NCBI GenBank assembly: GCA_002084805.1
Contig: NBMC01000009.1
Span: forward strand, 1-64,000
Reading direction: 5' to 3'
DNA from: Spirochaetaceae bacterium 4572_59
GTDB lineage: Bacteria; Spirochaetota; Spirochaetia; DSM-2461
Length of the DNA stretch: 64,000 nucleotides
Shown here: positions 9,298 to 16,925 of the stretch, in pieces
Position numbering within the stretch: the stretch's first letter is position 1
How the letters are laid out: each line of letters opens with the position of its first letter
Translations under genes and position numbers: made by a program
Notes under the pieces: generated by a model
Database searches by the model: none
What the model saw: only the letters and a program-made list of their open reading frames with translations
What the model was told of the DNA's origin: nothing

Positions 9298-10293
9298 TTA
9301 CGTGCTATCTCTCTCAATAATCGAACACTGCATCACAACCTGCTGGTTTGGTGTTGCAGAATTCTGGATCTTTTTTAATAACAGTTCAGCTGCATTGATA
9401 CCCAGATCTTTGATAGGCTGAGCGACTGTCGTCAGAGCTGGTTCCACCAACTCCGCCAAAGGTATGTTGTCAAATCCGATAAGCTTGATGTCTTCGGGAA
9501 CCTTCACACCGCTCTTTCTCAGTTCCTTCAAGGCACCGATAGCCATGACATCTGTGGCAGCCATAATGGCATCAGGCTTTTTATCCAATGAGAGAAAATA
9601 CTTCACAGCGTTCCTTCCGCTTTCCATTGAAAAATCGCCTTCATAAACATTTTGCCGCAGGACTTTGTTTCCCTGTTCTTTCAGCCCATCTGAATACCCT
9701 TTACAGCGCTCATTGGTAACGGCATGAATGCGAGAGCCCTTAATATAGGCTATATTAGAACATCCCCTTTCATATAAATAATTTACAGCCATTTTAGAAC
9801 CGGTATAACCATCACTTACAACCGAAGAAAACCCTTGATCCCCAAAAAGCGGATCCATAAATATAATAGGTATATTCGCTGCGACTTCCTTTAAATACCG
9901 CAGACCTTCATGACTCCTGTTATAGGTGCAGAATATGATTCCATCAATCTGTCTCTTCAAGAGTTCATTGATGTAAAATAATTCTGTTTTGGGGTCTTCA
10001 TCAGTATGGCAGACAAGGTTCATATAACCGGCTTTTCTTGTAACCTGTTCAACTCCTTTGAACAGTTCTGAATAAAATGGATTGTCATTATCCGGAATGA
10101 ATAATCCTATGGCGGAAGATTTATGTGTTCTCATCCCTCTTGCGATATAGTTGGGAGTATAGTTCAACTCTTTCATGGCTTTTTCGACTTTCTCTCTTGT
10201 CTCTTTCTTCACATATCCCTGTTTGCTGATCACTCGGGATACGGTAGATTTTGAGATGCCCGATAGTTTTGCTATGTCATGAATTGTTGGCAT
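9298..10293 (-). CDS. LacI/GalR-family transcriptional repressor
   Basis: N-terminal helix-turn-helix and hinge (TIHDIAKLSGISKSTVSRVIS, then YTPNYIARGMRTHKS) followed by a periplasmic-binding-protein-like sensor domain (about 60-331) with MAATDVMAIGALKELRKSG and IGFDNIPLAELVEPALTTV. It binds DNA as a dimer and is expected to release it on binding the sugar or a derivative. It is the first gene of the cluster, in the same direction as the transporter genes, with 65 bases between. Two copies of the same palindrome, one before each transcription unit, indicate control of the transporter and autoregulation. Confidence 0.93.
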   Translation of the reverse strand: MPTIHDIAKLSGISKSTVSRVISKQGYVKKETREKVEKAMKELNYTPNYIARGMRTHKSSAIGLFIPDNDNPFYSELFKGVEQVTRKAGYMNLVCHTDEDPKTELFYINELLKRQIDGIIFCTYNRSHEGLRYLKEVAANIPIIFMDPLFGDQGFSSVVSDGYTGSKMAVNYLYERGCSNIAYIKGSRIHAVTNERCKGYSDGLKEQGNKVLRQNVYEGDFSMESGRNAVKYFLSLDKKPDAIMAATDVMAIGALKELRKSGVKVPEDIKLIGFDNIPLAELVEPALTTVAQPIKDLGINAAELLLKKIQNSATPNQQVVMQCSIIERDST

Positions 10294-10309
10294 TACTCTC
10301 TCTTTTATG

Positions 10310-10323
10310 TGGGATCGTTCCCA
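10310..10323. promoter_or_regulatory. LacI-family operator before lacI (autoregulation)
   Basis: TGGGATCGTTCCCA, one base away from a perfect palindrome and from the 9265 site. It lies between the candidate -10 box and the lacI start codon, so binding would block transcription of lacI. Confidence 0.82.
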
Positions 10324-10338
10324 TGTTTGATATGTTAT

Positions 10339-10366
10339 ATTGTAGCATCTTACGATTTATTGTCAA
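10339..10366 (-). promoter_or_regulatory. Promoter of lacI
   Basis: On the minus strand TTGACA (10366-10361), 16 bases, then TACAAT (10344-10339). Both hexamers are close to the sigma-70 consensus. The operator at 10310-10323 falls just downstream of the expected start of transcription. Confidence 0.7.
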
Positions 10367-10462
10367 GTTTTATTTATTTATATTAATTCGAGCTCTTAAA
10401 TGAGCTTCGATAGATGCTCGCCTCATATAGAAGGTATACAGCCAACCCTTCAATCCCAACCC

Positions 10463-11989
10463 TTAATTCCAGAAAAAATTACTGTCTCCATACCGTCTGT
10501 ACTGCCCTGCCTCCTCCAGATCCTCCTGGCTAATATCATCATGCCCCGACAAATCGGCAATGGTCCTGGCAACCTTAAGCACCGAATGACAAGCCCGGGA
10601 GCTGAGCCCCAGAAAGCGTGCCATTTTAGTAAAATAGGCCTGCAGATTTTCCCTGATGAAACAATACTCTCCCAGCTTTCCAACAGGGATATCCCGGTTG
10701 CGCCTGAAATTCTCTTCTTTGTATCGAAAAGCCTGGCGATCTGATGCTTCCACAACACTAACTCGCAATTCTGCCGAAGCTAGTGGCTGATCATTGAGCA
10801 GAACCTCAGGCGATACAGGCTCCACAGGAATCCGGATATCAATTCTGTCCATCAGGGCTCCTCCAACCTTCTTCCAGTACCTCTGAATCTCATTATGAGA
10901 ACAGATACAGACCGCCTCGGGCTTTCCCAGATTTCCGCAGGGACAAGGATTGGCAGCCATGACCAACTGAAAGCGGGAGGGATACCAGTAGGACTGTCCC
11001 GCTCTGACAATGGTTACCTTACCGTTTTCCAGAGGTTCCCGCAGACTCTGCAGGATTCGTCCCTGAAATTCGGGGGTCTCATCCAGAAATAGAACGCCTC
11101 CATGAGCCAGGGAGATCTCTCCGGGCTGAATCTGCACGCCCCCGCCGATAAGACCTTCCATGGTAGCAGAGTGATGAGGAGTCCTGAAAGGAGGACGTGT
11201 AATCATCCCCTTACCTCTTCCCAGTTTCCCGGCCTGGGACCAGATACGTGAAACCTCATGGCTTGTTTCACTAGCTAAAGGAGGAAGCAGACCTTCCAGA
11301 CAATTTGCCGCCAGAGTTTTTCCAGAACCGGGAGGCCCGAACAGCAGCATATGATGCCCACCGGCAGCGGCAACCATAAGAGCCCGTTTTAAATAGGCCT
11401 GCCCTTTCAGATCCTTTAAATCAGGCAGATTATCTGGATCCGCAATTTTATCCATGGGAGCGTTAGGGCTGTCAGCTTGTATCGTATTTTTCAGTTTCGA
11501 GAGATTCTGCAGATGATCCAGAGAATATATATTCCCCCTTCCCGCGGCCTGAGCCTCCGGAAGATTTTCGGGAGGAACAAGGATGTTGCTTACCCCGTCT
11601 TTCAGAGCGGCCGCCACGGCAGGAAGGGTTCCCTTCACGGCTCTGATTCTGCCAGAGAGTTCCAGCTCACCCAGAACAAGCCAGGAAGATCCGCCGGGGA
11701 GCATGTCATTTATTTGACCGGATGCCGATAATACAGATAGAGCAAGTGAAAGATCAAATGAAGCCCCCTCTTTGCGTATATCCGCCGGTGCCAGGTTTAT
11801 CAGAATTCTACCGCTTGGAAATTGAAATCCTGACTGGAGAATAGCAACCCGGATACGCTCTTTAGCCTCCCGGACAGCACCATCTGGTAGACCTACAATA
11901 TCCACCGCAGGGATTCCCCGGCGGATAAAAACCTCCACCTGTATGAGAAATCCTTCAAATCCCGCTGAAACATGGCTGAATATCTGCAT
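10463..11989 (-). CDS. comM: YifB/ComM family Mg-chelatase-like AAA+ ATPase
   Basis: Three-part protein of about 508 residues: an N-terminal Lon-protease-like fold domain (VEVFIRRGIPAVDIVGLPDG), a Mg-chelatase-type AAA+ domain with Walker A FGPPGSGKT and the FLDETPEF Walker B, and the C-terminal Mg_chelatase_C part (FRYKEENFRRNRDIPVG). In ComM this is a hexameric helicase that aids branch migration during natural transformation; dprA elsewhere in the window also belongs to that process. The frame is open to 12046, but the ATG at 11989 has AAGGAGG nine bases upstream and matches the family start. Four cysteines in MAANPCPCG...VCIC form the usual zinc-binding knuckle. Confidence 0.92.
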   Translation of the reverse strand: MQIFSHVSAGFEGFLIQVEVFIRRGIPAVDIVGLPDGAVREAKERIRVAILQSGFQFPSGRILINLAPADIRKEGASFDLSLALSVLSASGQINDMLPGGSSWLVLGELELSGRIRAVKGTLPAVAAALKDGVSNILVPPENLPEAQAAGRGNIYSLDHLQNLSKLKNTIQADSPNAPMDKIADPDNLPDLKDLKGQAYLKRALMVAAAGGHHMLLFGPPGSGKTLAANCLEGLLPPLASETSHEVSRIWSQAGKLGRGKGMITRPPFRTPHHSATMEGLIGGGVQIQPGEISLAHGGVLFLDETPEFQGRILQSLREPLENGKVTIVRAGQSYWYPSRFQLVMAANPCPCGNLGKPEAVCICSHNEIQRYWKKVGGALMDRIDIRIPVEPVSPEVLLNDQPLASAELRVSVVEASDRQAFRYKEENFRRNRDIPVGKLGEYCFIRENLQAYFTKMARFLGLSSRACHSVLKVARTIADLSGHDDISQEDLEEAGQYRRYGDSNFFWN

Positions 11990-12074
11990 TAGAAATGCCT
12001 CCTTAAAGGCTCTACGCAGAGTTATGAAAGGCTGCTTTAATCCCAAGGTATCTTCAGGGAAAAGATCTTTTTAA

Positions 12075-12105
12075 TTGCACATTTTTAATACAGAAACCCT
12101 ATAAT
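12075..12105 (+). promoter_or_regulatory. Weak candidate promoter of the disrupted secreted-protein gene
   Basis: A perfect TATAAT (12100-12105) with TTGCAC 19 bases upstream; the spacer is long. It lies about 60 bases before the GTG at 12167. Confidence 0.35.
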
Positions 12106-12166
12106 TTGAAGTAAGGATTTCCAAAAGATTCTACCTGACTGCGCTTCCGGAAATTGGAGGTATTCA

Positions 12167-12349
12167 GTGAAAGAAAATTTATCTATCATATTTATATTCC
12201 TGATGGGAGTTTCAGTCTGGTCTCTGGAGATTGAAAGCTCTGATATCAGCGATCTTGGCAATCATCTCTACTCCCGTAATGACAATAAATTAGCGCCAAA
12301 ATATAAATTGGGAATTTCTCTGACATTTTACCATGCTGATTCTATTATT
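12167..12349 (+). pseudogene. 5' stump of a secreted-protein gene, interrupted by a transposase
   Basis: GTG start at 12167 with GGAGG six bases upstream and a candidate promoter further up. The first residues MKENLSIIFIFLMGVSVWSL are a convincing signal peptide; an acidic, polar stretch (EIESSDISDLGNHLYSRND) follows. This has nothing to do with a transposase: about 60 codons later the same frame enters the transposase without a stop. The exact boundary between host gene and element cannot be placed without a relative for comparison. What the host protein was is unknown; an envelope protein is likely from the signal peptide. Confidence 0.6.
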
Positions 12350-13387
12350 ATGCTGATACTAAAATCCTTATTCCATCTTCTTAAATTCGCTCTCTTTTAT
12401 ATCATCAATAGAAAATCTATCATCCCGAAAATTGCTCTTATTTGGCAAGAGAACCAGAGGTATAAAAGGTACTTTACTGAAAAGAATAAGAAGCTCCCCT
12501 TCTCCACCGAGGAGAAATGGTTCATCCGGTCAATGTTCATCAGCAATCCAAAATCAAGGAAGTATTTCACACTGGTGACTCCTGAAACAGTTCTATACCG
12601 ATGGAAGCAAGCGATCAAAGATTACTGGACTTATGATAAACCCAAAACCAGGAAGAAAGGCAGACCTCCGATTACCAAAGCACTGAAATTACTGATTAAG
12701 AAATTGAAGATTGAAAACTATCTTTGGGGCTGTACGCGCATCCAGGATGAGTTAGAGAAGATATCTATCGATATATCCAGAGAAACTATCAGAAAAGTAA
12801 TCCAGGATTACAGAAAATCAGGAGACATTAAACCAAACTATTCATGGAGCAAGTTTCTTAAATCCCATTGGCAATATTTATTCGCATGTGACTTCTTCAC
12901 CGTCGATATCTTTGGATTTAAGAGATTCTATGTATTCTTCATTATTGAGCTCAAGAGCAGGAAAATTGTTCATTATAACGTCACTCAAAATCCAAATATC
13001 AGATTCCTGAGAAGTCAGCTCGGCTATTTTGAAGAGTTGTATCCCAACTCATATTTGATCCACGATAATTCGGGAGAACTTAAATACTTTCCGTATCAGG
13101 AATATGAAATTAAAGGGGTTGCTACTACTCCATACTCCCCGAATTTAAATGCTTATGCTGAGAGATTCATCAGATCTATCCGTCAGGAATGTCTGGATTG
13201 GTTTATAATCTTCTCAGAGGGGCAGCTGAGGAATATCCTAAAATCCTACATGGAATATTATAATAGATTCAGACCACATCAAGGTCTTGGAGCGATACCA
13301 GAAGTTCGGAAACCAGATATTTCTGGTAAAATTAAGAAAAAGTCCATTCTCTACGGCCTCCATCAACATTATTACAGAGCCAGTTGA
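12167..13387 (+). CDS. DDE transposase (integrase core, IS3/IS481-like), read in frame with a foreign signal peptide
   Basis: The 406-residue frame is a fusion. From the ATG at 12350 (MLILKSLFHLLKFALFY) it is a complete transposase of the rve/integrase-core type: an N-terminal helical DNA-binding part with the basic KTRKKGRPP, then the catalytic triad Asp in FACDFFTVD, Asp in LIHDNSGE and Glu in NAYAERFIRSIRQ, ending with YNRFRPHQGLGAIP, typical of the family. About 61 foreign residues with a signal peptide precede it. If translated from the GTG the protein would be directed to the membrane, so real transposase probably starts at 12350. Frame and catalytic residues are intact, so the element may still be active. 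Confidence 0.82.
   Translation: MKENLSIIFIFLMGVSVWSLEIESSDISDLGNHLYSRNDNKLAPKYKLGISLTFYHADSIIMLILKSLFHLLKFALFYIINRKSIIPKIALIWQENQRYKRYFTEKNKKLPFSTEEKWFIRSMFISNPKSRKYFTLVTPETVLYRWKQAIKDYWTYDKPKTRKKGRPPITKALKLLIKKLKIENYLWGCTRIQDELEKISIDISRETIRKVIQDYRKSGDIKPNYSWSKFLKSHWQYLFACDFFTVDIFGFKRFYVFFIIELKSRKIVHYNVTQNPNIRFLRSQLGYFEELYPNSYLIHDNSGELKYFPYQEYEIKGVATTPYSPNLNAYAERFIRSIRQECLDWFIIFSEGQLRNILKSYMEYYNRFRPHQGLGAIPEVRKPDISGKIKKKSILYGLHQHYYRAS
12350..13387 (+). mobile_element. Insertion-sequence-like element, transposase part; ends not resolved
   Basis: Single-gene element inserted into or next to a secreted-protein gene. I compared the sequences at about 12305-12345 and 13388-13500. The best inverted match is weak (TGGGAATTTCTCTG against the complement of CAGCAATTTCCCA near 13465) and no target-site duplication is evident, so true ends are left open. 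Confidence 0.55.
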
Positions 13388-13393
13388 GTTAAT

Positions 13394-13501
13394 ATGGAAA
13401 TCTTTCGTCATTACCCTCAGGATAGGTGTTCCCCAATATTGATTGAAACCAGCAATTTCCCAGTTATCATCAATAATGATGCAGATATATTGACGATTTA
13501 A
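13394..13501 (+). other. Possible 3' remnant of the disrupted gene
   Basis: Directly after the transposase stop, in the same frame, 35 codons are open from an ATG (MEIFRHYPQDRCSPILIETS, ending NNDADILTI). It has no ribosome site and no recognised family. It could be the tail of the gene whose signal peptide lies at 12167, or chance. The rest of 13502-13591 shows nothing I can name. Confidence 0.2.
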
Positions 13502-13591
13502 TATTCTTAAAAACCGGAAATATCATCGAGACGTAGTATTTTTGAACTGATTTACTTTTCGCATATTATTTTGTCAGTACGGGATTAGAGA

Positions 13592-14041
13592 TCAGGCGAA
13601 TTTCATCCTTTCTGCTTCCACCAGCTGATCGCAAAGCTCATTATACTTATCACCGGAGTGACCCTTTACCCAGTGCCAGTTCAGTTCAAACTGATCACAG
13701 AGTTCTTTCATTTCGATCCACAGATCCTTATTCTTTACAGGTTTTTTGGCTGCAGTTTTCCAGCCGTTACGAATCCAACCATGGATCCATTGGGTCAGTC
13801 CGTTTTTCACATACTGGGAATCCGTATAGATCTCGGCTGCGTTACCAAAATTCATTTTTTTGATCATTTTAAGAGCGGAGATAACAGCAGTCATCTCCAT
13901 CCTGTTATTGGTGGTAGCGCCATCACCACCTGAATAATGGTGTTCTTCTCCATTTTTCAGAATAACGCAGCCCCAGCCGCCGGGACCGGGGTTTCCCGTA
14001 CAGCCACCATCTGTATATATTATTGTCTTTTCACTATTCAT
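13592..14041 (-). CDS. rnhA: Ribonuclease HI
   Basis: Endonuclease that cuts the RNA strand of RNA-DNA hybrids. The catalytic acidic residues are visible in IIYTDGGCTGNPGPGG (Asp), NNRMEMTAVI (Glu) and IYTDSQYV (Asp), with the conserved WVKGHSGDKYNELCD at the end (His and last Asp). Length of about 149 residues is typical of the bacterial enzyme without extra hybrid-binding domain. The frame extends to 14113, but homology begins at the ATG at 14041 (MNSEKTIIYTDGG); its ribosome site is weak. Divergent from the small gene at 14130. Confidence 0.95.
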   Translation of the reverse strand: MNSEKTIIYTDGGCTGNPGPGGWGCVILKNGEEHHYSGGDGATTNNRMEMTAVISALKMIKKMNFGNAAEIYTDSQYVKNGLTQWIHGWIRNGWKTAAKKPVKNKDLWIEMKELCDQFELNWHWVKGHSGDKYNELCDQLVEAERMKFA

Positions 14042-14129
14042 AGGCCAAGAATACCTGTTTTTTTCTCTGAGGGATAGGGATAACAGATATTTTCTGCTAC
14101 AATCGGCAGGCATTCAAGGAGATAGGAAT

Positions 14130-14414
14130 TTGACCATACAGAAACTTTTAAAAGAATATAATCTGGAAATCGATGATGTCAGATGGTACCTTTCCCAGTT
14201 GATGACCCAGCGGCTTCTCTCTCATAATGAAAATCCCGGGGAACTGACAAAGTTCATATGGTCGGGAGAACTCCACGATGAGATATACAACATGGAAGAA
14301 CGCTATTTGAAAGAACTACAGGATCACATGGATGAAAAGACCCTGGATGAGAGTCATGCCCGGGATACTTTAAAAGAGATGGAAAATGCCAGACGGAATC
14401 GCCACGGATATTGA
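14130..14414 (+). CDS. Small conserved protein of unknown function (94 aa)
   Basis: Starts at a TTG preceded by AAGGAGATAGGA. The protein is charged and almost entirely helical, with the distinctive segments VRWYLSQLMTQRLL, ELTKFIWSGELHDEIYNMEERYL and DESHARDTLKEM. It has no signal peptide, membrane helix or catalytic motif that I recognise. Its codon use matches its neighbours. Related short proteins occur next to housekeeping genes in other spirochaetes as far as I recall; I propose no function. It diverges from rnhA and precedes another small gene. Confidence 0.7.
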   Translation: MTIQKLLKEYNLEIDDVRWYLSQLMTQRLLSHNENPGELTKFIWSGELHDEIYNMEERYLKELQDHMDEKTLDESHARDTLKEMENARRNRHGY

Positions 14415-14578
14415 GCCACCGCGACCATCAGGACATTGACATGGCTTCCCGGAACCTCTATTGTGAAGTTTCTAAGTCAGATCATTTTCAGATACCTTGA
14501 ACCGTATGATTGTTTTCAGTTCCGTTTCAAACATATTTTTAAATTATCCGCTTAATTCCCCATATAAGAAGGCATCAT

Positions 14579-14791
14579 ATGGCAAGAACCAACTACTCCT
14601 ATGAGAAAAGACAAAAAGAGCTGAAAAAGATTAAAAAACGTCAGGAAAAGCTCAAAAAGAAAGAAGTAAAAAATACCTTTCCCGAAGGTATGGAAGAAGG
14701 TCAGGATGAAATCCTGAATGAGGCTTCTGAAGGAACCGCAGATACTGAAGAAACAGTAAAAACTGAAGAAAATCCTTCCACCGAATCTTAA
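14579..14791 (+). CDS. Small basic/acidic conserved protein (70 aa)
   Basis: ATG at 14579 preceded by AAGAAGG at a spacing of about six bases. The first 30 residues (MARTNYSYEKRQKELKKIKK and onward) are strongly basic and helical, the rest strongly acidic and low in complexity. Short proteins starting with M-A-R-x-N-Y-x-Y-E-K-R-Q are widespread in spirochaetes and some deltaproteobacteria, usually unnamed. The charge pattern would suit RNA or ribosome binding, which is inference only. The 164 bases before it hold no other feature that I can support. Confidence 0.65.
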   Translation: MARTNYSYEKRQKELKKIKKRQEKLKKKEVKNTFPEGMEEGQDEILNEASEGTADTEETVKTEENPSTES

Positions 14792-14977
14792 AATATTTGC
14801 TTGAAATTTGAAAGCTGCAGCTGTTCCGGCTTGCAGCGAACCCTCCCCCACCATCACCGGAAGTTCTCACACAAAATCAATTATTTAATAGAATTTGAAT
14901 AAAAGATAAAGACAAATTCCTTAATATTTCTTATTGTACATTCACAAACTTCTATATGCTATTTCTCTGGAGGAAAA

Positions 14978-15856
14978 GTGTCAAAAAAAATTGAAAGAAT
15001 ATTTCTGTTAAATGATCTGCCTCATTCTCTTTCCTACCGGAAAAAAGAGGAAATCCGTCAGGGATATCTGAGTTTTGATGACAGAAATAAAGTGCACATC
15101 CGCCAGAAGGGAGCCCGTTTCTCCAAAATTGTAAAAACGGGTTCAAAAGAAAACAGGAAAAAAATTAAAACCGAACTCAGCCAGAAAGAGTTTAAAACCT
15201 ATTGGCATAGTACCGGAAAGAGCCAACTAGTAAAAACCCGTTACCACTATTCCTGGGAAGGGTACAAACTGATGGTAGATCAGTTTCACGGCAGATTGGA
15301 AGGTCTATTTACAGCCGAAATTGAATTTAAAAATGAAAGAAAAGCCAGACAATTTATGGAGCCTCCATTTTTCAGAGAGGAGATCAGCTTTGATCCCCGT
15401 TATAAAAATCATTATCTGGCAGAATTGCCTGAAAATCAGAGACAGCTTATTACGGCATCGGGTATTAGCCATTCTCTCATTGGAACCCTTCCCTACATTA
15501 AGGAAGGCGAGAGAAAAAAAGTAATCCTTGTAACAAAGAAAAATGGTCTTCAGTGGATCTTTCCAAAGGGTCAGCAGGAAAACAGGATGACCTATCCGGA
15601 AGTAGCTAGAATGGAGGCCGAGGAAGAAGCGGGAATCAAAGGAATTATTACGGCAAGGCCTATCCGGCTTCCCTATGTAAAATCCGGCAGAACCTATAAT
15701 CTCCTAGCCTATCCAATGGAAATTAATACTGTATTAAATAACTGGCAGGAAATGGAGGAAAGGCAGAGAAAAATTGTTTCCCTGCAAAAGGCCTATAAGC
15801 TATCAGATCAGCTGTCGGTACACTGCGGGCTGCAGTATCTGGAACAGCTGATCTAA
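14978..15856 (+). CDS. CYTH domain - Nudix hydrolase fusion protein
   Basis: GTG start with TGGAGG five bases upstream. Residues 1-150 look like a CYTH (adenylate cyclase B/thiamine triphosphatase) domain: IERIFLL in place of the usual E-x-E-x-K strand, HIRQKG, IVKTG, LVKTRYHY, GYKLMVDQF, LEGLFTAEIEFKNE. Residues about 165-285 form a Nudix domain: VILVTKKNGLQWIFPKG and a Nudix box (198-220) that keeps the metal-binding EAEEEAG but has Met in place of the first Glu and of the Arg of the consensus. CYTH enzymes bind triphosphates in a tunnel; Nudix enzymes split nucleoside diphosphate-X bonds or polyphosphate. Together they suggest turnover of a polyphosphate or a phosphorylated messenger. Monocistronic, convergent with znuA. 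Confidence 0.8.
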   Translation: MSKKIERIFLLNDLPHSLSYRKKEEIRQGYLSFDDRNKVHIRQKGARFSKIVKTGSKENRKKIKTELSQKEFKTYWHSTGKSQLVKTRYHYSWEGYKLMVDQFHGRLEGLFTAEIEFKNERKARQFMEPPFFREEISFDPRYKNHYLAELPENQRQLITASGISHSLIGTLPYIKEGERKKVILVTKKNGLQWIFPKGQQENRMTYPEVARMEAEEEAGIKGIITARPIRLPYVKSGRTYNLLAYPMEINTVLNNWQEMEERQRKIVSLQKAYKLSDQLSVHCGLQYLEQLI

Positions 15857-15862
15857 TGAAAA

Positions 15863-16810
15863 TTACTCCCCGGCTAAACCTTTTTTAATCTGAATGGTAT
15901 TATACATCATATAATTCAGATAGCTGTCTCCAACTTCCCCCTCCTCCTGGAGAGAACCCGATAGCAGAGTGAGAACTTGGACATCATATCCCAGTTCCTG
16001 TCTGACCGCATCGCTTAGTTTTCTTACATCATCCCCTGAGGTTTTTCCCAGAAATATTGCCCTGACCTTATGTTCCTTTAGAAATTCGATCAAATAGGCC
16101 AGATGTTTGGCAGAGGTATCGGCACTGGTACTTGTATTGGGCAGAATAGTTCCGATAACTTTCAGATCATACTCATCTGAGTAGTAGCCCAAAGATTTAT
16201 GATCACTCACCAGATTTCTCTGATCAGCGGGAATAGAACTCAGAAGTTTTTTAATCTCATCATGAAGACTCAGGAGTTCAGCTTTATAGGTAGCAGCGTT
16301 GCTCTTATAGTAAGAGGAATTTTCCGGATCGACTTCACTGAGAGTAGTTTGAATGACATCGACCCACTTTACAACATTCATGGGTGACATCCAGGTATGA
16401 GGATCCACTGCGCCATGGTGATGTTCCTCTTGATCCAGATCTTCTTCCATTTCATGAGGACTTATTGTGCTTGAAACCTCCACCGTCCGGTTAACATTTA
16501 CAGTTTCTAAAACATGAATCAATCCTTCTTCCAGACCAAAACCATTCAGAAAAAGAATATCTGCCTCTTCCACTCTTGCCATATCCCGGGGTGTCGGTTC
16601 AAAAGCATGGGGATCCTTCGATGGCCCCATCAATATGCTTAAAGCGACCCTATCTCCGGCAATATGATGGACAACATCACCAACAATACTGGTTGACGAC
16701 ACAACCCTGAGCTTTCCTTCTACGCGTTCACTCTGTCCTAAAGCATTTAAAGGTATAACAAAACACAAAACTAGCAACACCGAAACTGTATATCTACTTT
16801 TCAGATTCAT
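15863..16810 (-). CDS. znuA: Zinc/manganese ABC transporter substrate-binding protein (ZnuA-like)
   Basis: Cluster A-I metal-binding protein (TroA/ZnuA fold), exported by an N-terminal signal peptide (YTVSVLLVLCFVIPLNALG). The metal ligands expected for the family are visible: His68 in KDPHAFEP, His138 in DPHTW, His204 in SDHKSLGYY, and a late acidic residue in GKTSGDDVR. A His-rich loop (EEHHHG, residues 129-133) just before the second ligand favours zinc. No membrane or ATPase partner gene is present in the window, which is unusual because these genes normally form an operon. The ATG overlaps the end of the zur stump by a few bases, the original operon arrangement. Confidence 0.9.
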   Translation of the reverse strand: MNLKSRYTVSVLLVLCFVIPLNALGQSERVEGKLRVVSSTSIVGDVVHHIAGDRVALSILMGPSKDPHAFEPTPRDMARVEEADILFLNGFGLEEGLIHVLETVNVNRTVEVSSTISPHEMEEDLDQEEHHHGAVDPHTWMSPMNVVKWVDVIQTTLSEVDPENSSYYKSNAATYKAELLSLHDEIKKLLSSIPADQRNLVSDHKSLGYYSDEYDLKVIGTILPNTSTSADTSAKHLAYLIEFLKEHKVRAIFLGKTSGDDVRKLSDAVRQELGYDVQVLTLLSGSLQEEGEVGDSYLNYMMYNTIQIKKGLAGE

Positions 16811-16925
16811 CTTTTTCTCCTACGGAACAATTATGACAAAGACCTCTCACAATCAGCTGATGATCCAGAATTCTGCATCCTGTATCTTTCTCCATCTGCC
16901 CCAGAGAAGATAATAAAACAACTCG
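16794..16925 (-). pseudogene. C-terminal stump of a Fur/Zur-family regulator
   Basis: The frame ending at 16794 carries only the last 42 residues of a Fur-family protein: RVVLLSSLGQMEKDTGCRIL, DHQLIVRGLCHNC and a charged tail. The final Cys-x-x-Cys and the preceding His (DHQL) match the structural zinc and regulatory region of Fur/Zur. The winged-helix DNA-binding domain and the first Cys-x-x-Cys are absent. The homology begins exactly at the edge of the palindrome at 16926-16950. The stump overlaps the start of znuA, as a complete zur would. An internal deletion that joined the operator to the end of zur is the simplest reading. Confidence 0.7.

Noticed and set aside
10394-10440. Terminator of comM
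   Set aside because: An AGCTC/GAGCT stem of five pairs is present, but it is too short and has no following T run on the minus strand.
12305-13480. Inverted-repeat ends of the insertion element
   Set aside because: The best pair (TGGGAATTTCTC near 12310 and CAATTTCCCA near 13465) matches only partly and is not flanked by a target duplication, so I did not assign element ends.
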